From an uncultured Lachnospiraceae bacterium (lineage in GTDB: Bacteria; Bacillota; Clostridia; Lachnospirales; Lachnospiraceae): 5,376 nucleotides of DNA. The stretch is taken from assembly GCA_947177105.1 (NCBI GenBank), contig CAMWTF010000202.1, forward strand, positions 1-5,376. The letters are read 5' to 3'. The notes under the pieces were generated by a model, which searched no databases, had not been told where the DNA came from, and saw only the letters and a program-made list of their open reading frames with translations. Made by a program: the position numbers and the translations under genes. This document shows positions 1 to 5,376 of this stretch, piece after piece (positions within the stretch are counted from its first letter, which is position 1; the number at the start of each line of letters is the position of its first letter).

Positions 1-861
1 CAGCAGTACAGGGGGGATCTGGCAGACGAGGGGGAGACGGTTCTGACCCTGGGGGAAAACCTGGGGCAGGGGGAACATGAACTGTGCCTGTTCAAGCGCA
101 TGGATTCCTGCCACATGGCTCTTTTTCACGGATTTCTTCTGGCAAAGGATGGCCAGACGCTGGCACCGGAACCTTTGCCGGAGCGAAAAATTGAGGTGTT
201 CGGGGATTCCGTGTCTGCCGGTGAGGTTTCCGAGGCGGTGGATTACTGCGGCCAGCCGGACCCGGAGCACAACGGGGAATACTCCAACAGCTATTATTCT
301 TATGCCTGGATTACCGCCAGAAAGCTGGGAGCACAGATCCATGACATAGCCCAGGGCGGCATTGCCCTGCTGAATCGGCAGGGGTATTTTAACGAGCCGG
401 ACGCCCGGGGGATGGAGTGGATGTATGACAAAATGCAGTACCATCCGAACCTGTGCCAGCCCAAGTCATGGGATTTCTCCCGATATACGCCCCAGGTGGT
501 GATTCTGGCCTTCGGGCAGAATGACAGTCATCCGGTAGATTATATGGCACAGGACTATGACAGCCAGGCATCCCGGCATTGGCGGGCGGCCTACAGCGGT
601 TTTCTGGACAAGCTGCGTGGGATTTATCCCGGCGCCCATATCATCTGCAAGACCACGATTCTGGAGCATGACAAAAGCTGGGATCGGGCCATCAGGCAGG
701 TGGTGGAGGAAAAGGCGGATGAACAGATTCATTATTTTGCCTACAGCAACAACAGCGAAGGCACCAAAGGACATATCCGCAGACCGGAGGCGGAGCAGAT
801 GGCGGAGGAGCTGAGCCGCTATATTGAGCAGTTAAACGAATCATATGCATTTTGGAAGTAG
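1..861 (+). CDS. CE2-type SGNH acetyl esterase, 5' end missing
   Basis: The frame is open from base 1, so this is the last 286 residues of a longer protein; the ATG at 100 is internal and lies inside conserved sequence. Visible residues 1-60 look like the end of the CE2 N-terminal beta-sandwich (ELCLFKRMDSCH segment). The SGNH hydrolase domain follows. Block I is IEVFGDSVSAGE with nucleophile Ser70 (codon 208-210). Block III is FGQNDSHP with Gly172 and Asn174 as oxyanion-hole candidates. The candidate catalytic His is His258 in TKGHIRRPEAEQMAEEL. The usual Asp two residues before the His is Lys here, which fits the Ser-His dyad reported for some CE2 enzymes. CE2 enzymes remove O-acetyl groups from plant glycans such as xylan or mannan. 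About 60-80 N-terminal residues are probably lost at the window edge, so a signal peptide cannot be judged. The CE17-like gene follows after 111 nt. Family call is firm; the exact substrate is inferred. Confidence 0.87.
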   Translation, partial: QQYRGDLADEGETVLTLGENLGQGEHELCLFKRMDSCHMALFHGFLLAKDGQTLAPEPLPERKIEVFGDSVSAGEVSEAVDYCGQPDPEHNGEYSNSYYSYAWITARKLGAQIHDIAQGGIALLNRQGYFNEPDARGMEWMYDKMQYHPNLCQPKSWDFSRYTPQVVILAFGQNDSHPVDYMAQDYDSQASRHWRAAYSGFLDKLRGIYPGAHIICKTTILEHDKSWDRAIRQVVEEKADEQIHYFAYSNNSEGTKGHIRRPEAEQMAEELSRYIEQLNESYAFWK

Positions 862-882
862 GGAACAGGAGAAAAAATACAG

Positions 883-905
883 TATCGCAGGCACAGTCTG
901 CGATA
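883..905 (+). other. Intercistronic hairpin, possible RNA structure
   Basis: TATCGCAG (883-890) is perfectly complementary to CTGCGATA (898-905), with a 7-base loop, GCACAGT. There is no T-tract after it, so it is not an intrinsic terminator. The loop bases GCACAG (891-896) also match CTGTGC at 937-942, which would allow a pseudoknot between the two esterase genes. It might stabilise or process the mRNA. The structure is read directly from the sequence; any function is a guess. Confidence 0.35.
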
Positions 906-960
906 TGCAGGAGCATGGAAGGTTAGAAGGCTTGAGCTGTGCATAACTTCAGACATGCGG

Positions 961-967
961 AAAGAGG
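961..967 (+). promoter_or_regulatory. Ribosome binding site fixing the CE17-like start
   Basis: AAAGAGG lies 5 nt before the ATG at 973. The in-frame ATG at 955 has no purine-rich site upstream (GCATAACTTCAGAC precedes it). The site would itself fall inside the coding region if translation began at 955. The start at 973 is therefore preferred. Confidence 0.7.
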
Positions 968-972
968 TAATT

Positions 973-2088
973 ATGTCAGATAAATATCTGGATACAATCG
1001 TAGTAAACAGGGGAAACCAGAAGCGGCTGAAAGAAGTGATGCTGCGGGCGCGTAGTGGGGAGGCCGTGACCGTGGGCTATCTGGGCGGCTCCATCACCAT
1101 GGGCAGCGTGGCCACAACGCCGGAGAAATGTTATGCCTATTTAAGCTGTCAGTGGTGGAGGGAGAATTTTCCCCGAACCAAGGTAGAATATTACAATGCG
1201 GGCATCGGCGCGACTACCTCCCAGTTTGGCGTGGCCAGGGTGGATGAGGATCTGCTCTATGCCAAACCCGATCTGGTGTTTATTGAGTTCAGCGTGAACG
1301 ATGACAATGACAGCCATTTTCAGGAGACCTATGAGGGACTGGTTCGCCATGTGTATACCTCCGAGACGTTGCCCGCAGTGGTGCTGATCCACAATTCTAT
1401 CTTCAGCACCGGAGTCAGCGCCCAGGAGATTCATACCGCCGTGGGCAGGCACTATGATCTGCCCTGTATCAGCATCAAGAACAATATCCATGCCCGGATT
1501 GCGGCAGGGGAACTGGCGGCGGAGACCATTACCGCCGATGACCTCCATCCCAACGATGCGGGCCATGCCATGCTGGCAGACACGATCCGGCATTTTCTGG
1601 ACGGAGTTTACGCCCAGGCGGACAGCCCGGAACCGGAGCCGGTTTTCCCGGCCCGGCCTATGACCCTGAATCGGTATGAGCATTCCAGAAGGCTGCGCAA
1701 CCCGCAGCTTACAGTGGATTCCTGCCAGGGCTTTGCCGAAGATCACGCGCCCCAGAAGCATATGACGGATATTTTTAAATGCGGCTGGGAAGCATGGGAG
1801 GAGGGCGCATATCTGGAATTTACCATGACTGGCAGTGTTCTGGCTGTGCAGTACCGCCGCACCATCAACAAGCCTGCCCCGGCGGCCAGGGTCATCGTGG
1901 ACGGTGACGCGGCCGGGGCCGTGCTGCTGGACGGCGAGTTTGACGAGACCTGGGGGGATCTGCTGGCCCTGACCACTGTCTTTGAGAGGGAGGAGTCCGC
2001 AGAGCATCATGTGCGGATTGAGGTGTGCAGGACCCACGAAAAAGATGCCTCCGGGTTCTATCTGGTATCCGTCATCACTGCGGGGTAA
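973..2088 (+). CDS. CE17-like SGNH acetyl esterase with C-terminal beta domain
   Basis: A 371-residue protein, taking the ATG at 973 because of its ribosome binding site. Residues 1-215 form an SGNH hydrolase domain. Block I is GYLGGSITMG with nucleophile Ser40 (GGSIT variant of GDS). Block III is FIEFSVND with Asn109. Block V is DDLHPNDAGHAMLAD, giving Asp190 and His192, so a full Ser-Asp-His triad is present. Residues about 225-371 are a second, beta-rich region (VLAVQYRRTIN and VRIEVCRTHE strands), consistent with the CBM35-like domain described for Roseburia intestinalis CE17. CE17 removes 2-O-acetyl groups from mannose residues in beta-mannan and works together with CE2, and a CE2-type gene lies immediately upstream. 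No signal peptide or membrane segment is visible, so it is probably cytoplasmic and acts on imported oligosaccharides. It could instead be an unclassified GDSL esterase; the CE17 label comes from domain plan and context, not a search. Confidence 0.8.
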   Translation: MSDKYLDTIVVNRGNQKRLKEVMLRARSGEAVTVGYLGGSITMGSVATTPEKCYAYLSCQWWRENFPRTKVEYYNAGIGATTSQFGVARVDEDLLYAKPDLVFIEFSVNDDNDSHFQETYEGLVRHVYTSETLPAVVLIHNSIFSTGVSAQEIHTAVGRHYDLPCISIKNNIHARIAAGELAAETITADDLHPNDAGHAMLADTIRHFLDGVYAQADSPEPEPVFPARPMTLNRYEHSRRLRNPQLTVDSCQGFAEDHAPQKHMTDIFKCGWEAWEEGAYLEFTMTGSVLAVQYRRTINKPAPAARVIVDGDAAGAVLLDGEFDETWGDLLALTTVFEREESAEHHVRIEVCRTHEKDASGFYLVSVITAG

Positions 2089-2108
2089 ATTGGGAAGCGT
2101 AACACATT

Positions 2109-2117
2109 AAGGAGAGG
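2109..2117 (+). promoter_or_regulatory. Ribosome binding site for the GTG-started orphan gene
   Basis: AAGGAGAGG ends 7 nt before the GTG at 2125. It is the strongest Shine-Dalgarno match in the window and supports GTG as the start over the ATG codons a few bases further on. Confidence 0.7.
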
Positions 2118-2124
2118 ATAATCT

Positions 2125-2529
2125 GTGAGTTGGGACGTTTTGATGATAAGGACAAAATCCAACAGGGAAGAAACAATAGACGCAATAAAAAGCGAAAATA
2201 TCATTCCGTTTAAGCAAACAGAAATAGCCGATGAGATAAAGAAAATTTCGGCGGAACTTGGCGCCATATATAACTGTGATGATTTGTCGTGGCAAAATCT
2301 TGACAGTGACAGTTGGTCCATAGAGTTCAATGTTGGCAATAATGCGGAAACGGAATCGGTTATGCTGCATATCAGAGGCGGTGAGGAGCCGAAAGCAGTG
2401 TTTGCTGCCTTGACTGCTGACTTAGACACGCGGCTTGTGGACGGCTGCAATTGCGAATTTATTGTTTTGGGAGAACCCACTTCGTTTGAGAAATGGAAAG
2501 CATATCGTGATAAGATAGTAAATGCTTGA
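2125..2529 (+). CDS. Small cytosolic protein of unknown function (MSWD-type)
   Basis: A 134-residue protein that begins at GTG behind a strong ribosome binding site. I do not recognise a named function. The sequence resembles, from memory, a scattered family of small bacterial proteins that start MSWD and carry a pattern like W-x-x-x-D-x-x-x-SIEFNVG followed by an HIRGG motif. Here these are SWDVLMIR near the N-terminus, DSDSWSIEFNVGNN in the middle and MLHIRGGEEP after it. No signal peptide, membrane segment or metal-binding motif is visible. The gene is clearly AT-richer than its neighbours: lines 2161-2340 run about 33-42% GC, against above 60% in parts of the adjacent esterase gene. That suggests separate acquisition. 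It lies 36 nt after the CE17-like gene and 85 nt before the GH1-ManA gene, so it is probably co-transcribed. It has no obvious link to sugar metabolism. Confidence 0.75.
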   Translation: MSWDVLMIRTKSNREETIDAIKSENIIPFKQTEIADEIKKISAELGAIYNCDDLSWQNLDSDSWSIEFNVGNNAETESVMLHIRGGEEPKAVFAALTADLDTRLVDGCNCEFIVLGEPTSFEKWKAYRDKIVNA

Positions 2530-2600
2530 ATGGTTTACAGCGCCGCTTGGACGGAAGCTGCACAGGGAAGTTTTTTAGAAGCAGATACATTACAAATAGG

Positions 2601-2607
2601 AAAGAGG
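2601..2607 (+). promoter_or_regulatory. Ribosome binding site of the GH1-ManA gene
   Basis: AAAGAGG lies 7 nt upstream of the ATG at 2615. It supports this as the start of the fusion protein; the first residues (MFSKDFAWGVADSAYQIEG) are the usual N-terminus of a GH1 enzyme. Confidence 0.65.
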
Positions 2608-2614
2608 AAAAAAT

Positions 2615-4939
2615 ATGTTTAGCAAGGACTTTGCGTGGGGCGTGGCGGACAGCGCCTATCAGATTGAGGGCAGGGATCCCCAGGACGGCTGCGGCAGGAT
2701 CGTGTGGGATACCTTCTGTGAGGAGGGAAAGGTATATGAAGGCCAGAACGCCCAGGTGGCCTGTGATCACATCCATCGGTACAAGGAAGACTTTGCCCTG
2801 ATGCGTATGCTGGGGGTGAAAAATTATCGTTTCTCTTTAAACTGGGCCAGAATCCTGCCGGAGGGCATTGGCCAGGTCAATCAGGCCGGTATCGATTATT
2901 ACAAGGACATGCTCAGGGAGATAAGAGCCAACGGCATAGAGCCATACCTGACCCTGTTCCACTGGGAGTATCCCCAGGCGCTGCAGGATAAGGGGGGCTG
3001 GCTGAACCCGGAGAGCGTACAGTGGTTTGGAGAGTATGCCAAAGTGGTGGCGGAGAATTTTTCCCAGGACTGCCAGTACTTTTTTACCTTGAATGAGCCC
3101 CAGTGTTTCGTGGGACTGGGACATCTGCGGGGGGAGCATGCGCCGGGGTTAAAGCTCTCCTATAAGGACACGTTCCAGATTGCGCACAACGTTTTGAAAG
3201 CCCACGGGCAGGCGGTGATCAATCTGCGGAAATATGCCAAGGCTCCCATCAAGGTGGGTTTTGCTCCCACCTGCGGCGTGGCCATTCCCGCCACGGACAG
3301 CCCGGAGGATATCGCGGCGGCCAGGGAGACTTATTTTGGCCTGCGTAATCCCATGGAAAACTGGACCTGGAATGTGGCATGGTACAGTGATCCGGTATTT
3401 CTGGGTCATTACCCGGAGGAGGGACTGAAGCGCTTTGCAAAGTACCTGCCGGAGATCACCCGGGAGGATATGGAGCTGATCTCCCAGCCTCTGGATTTCA
3501 TGGGACAGAATGTCTACAATGGCTATATGGTGCGCTGCGGTGCGGACGGCGGCGTGGAGTATGTGGACCGCTATCCGGGCTTTCCCAAGACGGCCATCCA
3601 GTGGCCCGTGACCCCGGAGTGCATCTACTGGAGCTGTAAGTTCCTGTATGAGCGCTACCACATGCCCATGTATATCACGGAGAACGGCATCTCCTGCCAT
3701 GACACCGTGTCTCTGGACGGCAAGGTGCATGACCCCAACCGCATTGATTTTCTGGAAAAATATCTGTACCAGGTGCAGCGGGCCATAGACGAGGGCGTGG
3801 ACGTCAGGGGCTATTTCCTGTGGACTTTTCTGGACAATTTTGAGTGGGCTAACGGCTATCATGAGCGGTTCGGACTGGTATATGTGGACTACCGCAATCA
3901 GCAGCGTATCGTCAAGGACAGCGCCTATTGGTATAAAAACATTATGGAGACCAATGGGGCCGCGCTGGCCATGAACCGATCCGGCGGGGAGATCCTTTAT
4001 CTGGAGCCGGTGCTGAAGGAATGTGTCTGGGGCGGACGGCGGCTGGTGACGGAGTTCCCTTACCAGGCGGACAGCGACGCCGTGGGCGAGTGCTGGGCCA
4101 TCAGCGCCCATCCCCATGGGGACTGCCGGATCAGCCAGGGAAAATATGCGGGACAAACATTGTCTAAGTTATACCGGGAGCACAAGGAGATGTTTGGAAA
4201 TCTCTCCTATGAGGAATTTCCCCTGCTGGTGAAGATCATTGACGCCAAGAGCGACCTGAGTATCCAGGTGCATCCCGATGACAGCTATGCCCGGGAGGTG
4301 GAGAAGGCGCCCTTCGGCAAGACTGAGTGCTGGTATATCATGGACTGTGATGATGGGGCTGAGTTAGTGGTGGGCCACCACGCCCAGACCCGGGAGGAAC
4401 TAAAGCAGATGATTGCCGACAATCGGTATGAGGAGTTGATCCGCCGGGTGCCGGTGGGGAAGGGAGATATGATCCAGATCAATCCCGGCACGGTACATGC
4501 CATCACGGGAAGCTTCCTGATTCTGGAGACCCAGCAGAACAGCGATATTACTTACCGGGTGTATGATTACAACCGCCTGGTGGACGGCAAGCCCCGCCAG
4601 CTTCATGTGTCCCAGAGCATCGACGTTATCAATGCGCCCGATGAAGCGTACAAAAAAGCTATCAAAAAGGCGGCCCCCCAGGAGCCTAATACCTGGAACC
4701 TTCTGACGGAGAGCGATTACTACAAGGTGTGGAAACTGGTGGTAAAAGACGGGTTTACTTTTAACCAGGAGCATCCTTTCCTGATCGTAAGCGTACTGGA
4801 GGGAGCTGGCATCATCGAGGGACACAGCGTGGGCAAGGGCGCGCATCTGTTAATCCCGGCAGGCTACGGCCAGGTGGAGATGCTGGGAGATATGGAGATT
4901 ATCGCCTCCACTGCCGCGGAGAAATCCGCGGAAGCATAG
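2615..4939 (+). CDS. GH1 beta-glycosidase fused to mannose-6-phosphate isomerase
   Basis: A single 774-residue reading frame holding two complete enzymes. Residues 1-451 are a full GH1 barrel. They show the N-terminal AYQIEG motif (Gln16), FHW (His116), acid/base Glu161 in TLNEPQ, nucleophile Glu356 in YITENGIS, and substrate residues Glu410-Trp411 in DNFEWANGYHERFGL. That last motif belongs to non-phosphorylated beta-glucosidases or mannosidases; 6-phospho-beta-glucosidases carry a different serine-lysine type motif there. Residues about 459-774 are a full-length type I phosphomannose isomerase. They show the N-terminal LEPVLKECVWGGRRL motif, zinc ligands Gln551 and His553 (SIQVHPDD), Glu571 (GKTECWY) and His628 (NPGTVHA), and Arg648 in ITYRVYDYNR. 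The GH1 domain would release glucose or mannose from beta-linked oligosaccharides. The ManA domain interconverts mannose-6-phosphate and fructose-6-phosphate. No signal peptide is seen, so it is cytoplasmic. The junction linker is only about 8 residues. Both domain calls are firm; whether the GH1 prefers glucose or mannose cannot be told. Confidence 0.93.
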   Translation: MFSKDFAWGVADSAYQIEGRDPQDGCGRIVWDTFCEEGKVYEGQNAQVACDHIHRYKEDFALMRMLGVKNYRFSLNWARILPEGIGQVNQAGIDYYKDMLREIRANGIEPYLTLFHWEYPQALQDKGGWLNPESVQWFGEYAKVVAENFSQDCQYFFTLNEPQCFVGLGHLRGEHAPGLKLSYKDTFQIAHNVLKAHGQAVINLRKYAKAPIKVGFAPTCGVAIPATDSPEDIAAARETYFGLRNPMENWTWNVAWYSDPVFLGHYPEEGLKRFAKYLPEITREDMELISQPLDFMGQNVYNGYMVRCGADGGVEYVDRYPGFPKTAIQWPVTPECIYWSCKFLYERYHMPMYITENGISCHDTVSLDGKVHDPNRIDFLEKYLYQVQRAIDEGVDVRGYFLWTFLDNFEWANGYHERFGLVYVDYRNQQRIVKDSAYWYKNIMETNGAALAMNRSGGEILYLEPVLKECVWGGRRLVTEFPYQADSDAVGECWAISAHPHGDCRISQGKYAGQTLSKLYREHKEMFGNLSYEEFPLLVKIIDAKSDLSIQVHPDDSYAREVEKAPFGKTECWYIMDCDDGAELVVGHHAQTREELKQMIADNRYEELIRRVPVGKGDMIQINPGTVHAITGSFLILETQQNSDITYRVYDYNRLVDGKPRQLHVSQSIDVINAPDEAYKKAIKKAAPQEPNTWNLLTESDYYKVWKLVVKDGFTFNQEHPFLIVSVLEGAGIIEGHSVGKGAHLLIPAGYGQVEMLGDMEIIASTAAEKSAEA
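3986..4936 (+). other. manA-like domain: ManA domain of the fusion protein
   Basis: Codons 458-774 of the fusion cover the whole length expected of a small bacterial type I ManA (roughly 310-320 residues), so the partner is not truncated. An in-frame ATG at 3971 (Met453) just before the domain lacks a convincing ribosome binding site, so separate translation of ManA is not supported. The gap between the end of GH1 homology (YWYKNIMETNGAAL) and the ManA start (EILYLEP) holds only about 8 residues. Confidence 0.85.
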
Positions 4940-5000
4940 AGCCGGGGATAGAGGAATGGCAGATAGGAAAATCTAAACGCTCGTGAGTATATATGAAGAA

Positions 5001-5008
5001 AGGCAGGA
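5001..5008 (+). promoter_or_regulatory. Ribosome binding site fixing the DUF4250-like start
   Basis: AGGCAGGA ends 6 nt before the ATG at 5015. The in-frame ATG at 5009 directly abuts this site and leaves no spacing, so 5015 is preferred. Confidence 0.55.
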
Positions 5009-5014
5009 ATGATT

Positions 5015-5188
5015 ATGATACCCAAGGATCCGGCTATGCTGCTTAGCTTTATCAATTTGAAACTCAGAGATTATTATTCCAGTCTGGAGGATCTGTGCGA
5101 AGATTTGGATGTGGCCCAGGAGGAGATCACGGAAAAACTCTCAGGTATTGACTACCATTATGACCAGGAGAAAAACCAGTTTGTCTGA
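5015..5188 (+). CDS. DUF4250-like small protein
   Basis: A 57-residue protein beginning MIPKDPAMLLSFINLKLRDY and ending in an acidic and aromatic stretch (IDYHYDQEKNQFV). The start motif, length and the SSLEDLCEDLDV segment match my memory of DUF4250, a family of short proteins common in Clostridia, especially Lachnospiraceae. The predicted fold is a small helical, possibly helix-turn-helix-like bundle: the LEDLCEDLDVAQEEITEKL part reads like two helices with a turn. Its function is unknown. It has no cysteine pairs, signal peptide or membrane segment. The 75-nt gap after the fusion gene shows no clear terminator, so it may be read through from the sugar operon or be a separate housekeeping unit. 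Family naming is from recall. Confidence 0.8.
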   Translation: MIPKDPAMLLSFINLKLRDYYSSLEDLCEDLDVAQEEITEKLSGIDYHYDQEKNQFV

Positions 5189-5247
5189 ATGAAAAGCGCA
5201 GGATTCGGATGGAAATGTAAAACCAATTTTATATAGTTGAATAAGAT

Positions 5248-5346
5248 GTGGCTGTGGAAAAAGTCCTAAAAACGCAATACAAAGCGGCGAAACTACCCAA
5301 GAGACGTTGCTTTACGGGGGGCGGAAAAGACTTTTACCACAGCCTC
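5248..5346. repeat. 99-bp element with 18-bp terminal inverted repeats
   Basis: GTGGCTGTGGAAAAAGTC (5248-5265) and GACTTTTACCACAGCCTC (5329-5346) are complementary at 16 of 18 positions, separated by 63 bp. The middle has its own short stem: AAAGCGGCG (5281-5289) can pair with CGTTGCTTT (5305-5313), counting two G-U pairs. Read inwards from the right, the end is GAGGCTGTGGTAAAAGTC. From memory this resembles the GAGGCTGT-type ends of IS1182-family elements, so a small non-autonomous (MITE-like) copy is plausible. GTTTTTG follows the right arm, so as RNA it could also act as a terminator for the DUF4250-like gene. No transposase gene and no clear target-site duplication are seen. The inverted repeat is certain; its nature is inference. 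Confidence 0.75.
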
Positions 5347-5376
5347 GTTTTTGTGGGCATATTTTGTTGGCGGGAG

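Noticed and set aside
100..861. ATG at 100 as the start of the first esterase
   Set aside because: The frame is open to base 1 and the upstream residues match the CE2 N-terminal domain, so the gene is cut by the window edge.
905..926. Tiny open frame starting ATGCAGGAGC in the gap between esterases
   Set aside because: Only seven codons, with no ribosome binding site ahead of it.
1141..2037. Long reverse-strand open frame of 298 codons
   Set aside because: It lies entirely opposite the well-supported CE17-like gene and its translation shows no recognisable family; GC-rich genes often give such shadows.
2538..2576. Possible terminator before the GH1-ManA gene (CAGC/GCTG and CCG/CGG stem, then six T)
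   Set aside because: The stem is short and interrupted, and the T-run starts 10 nt after it, so it does not fit an intrinsic terminator.
3149..4156. Long reverse-strand open frame of 335 codons
   Set aside because: It is opposite the GH1-ManA gene, spans both domains, and has no recognisable motif.
3971..4939. Separate manA translation from the ATG at 3971
   Set aside because: No convincing Shine-Dalgarno sequence at proper spacing (GGGGCCGCGCTGGCC precedes it) and no stop codon ends the GH1 part, so a fusion is the simpler reading.
5221..5250. AT-rich stretch with TATATA as a promoter
   Set aside because: No matching -35 box at good spacing and no gene visible downstream within the window.

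Overview
The window looks like part of a polysaccharide-utilisation gene cluster from a gut-type Lachnospiraceae (Clostridia, Bacillota). The reasons are GC-rich genes with AGAGG/GGAGAGG-type ribosome binding sites, close packing on one strand, two Lachnospiraceae-style SGNH carbohydrate esterases, and a DUF4250-like small protein at the right end. The assignment rests on remembered family resemblance, not on a search.

Layout, all on the + strand. (1) Positions 1-861 hold the 3' part of a CE2-type acetyl esterase whose N-terminus lies off the left edge. (2) A 111-nt gap contains a small perfect hairpin. (3) Positions 973-2088 encode a second SGNH esterase with a C-terminal beta-rich domain, most like CE17. 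(4) Positions 2125-2529 encode an AT-richer orphan small protein starting at GTG. (5) Positions 2615-4939 encode one 774-residue polypeptide. It joins a complete GH1 beta-glycosidase to a complete type I mannose-6-phosphate isomerase (ManA). (6) Positions 5015-5188 encode a 57-residue DUF4250-like protein. (7) The right end carries a 99-bp element bounded by 18-bp imperfect inverted repeats (5248-5346), either a MITE-like element or a long hairpin or terminator.

How the genes may work together: a CE2 plus CE17 pair is what Roseburia intestinalis is known to use to strip acetyl groups from all positions of beta-mannan oligosaccharides. A cytoplasmic GH1 could then remove terminal glucose or mannose. 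ManA would convert mannose-6-phosphate to fructose-6-phosphate for glycolysis. The most plausible reading is intracellular breakdown of acetylated (gluco/galacto)mannan oligosaccharides. No signal peptide is visible in the proteins whose starts are in the window.

The most notable features are the GH1-ManA fusion, the compositionally foreign gene inside the otherwise coherent operon, and the terminal inverted-repeat element. I found no CRISPR array, tRNA, rRNA or full transposase gene. No stretch over 300 bases lacks a gene.
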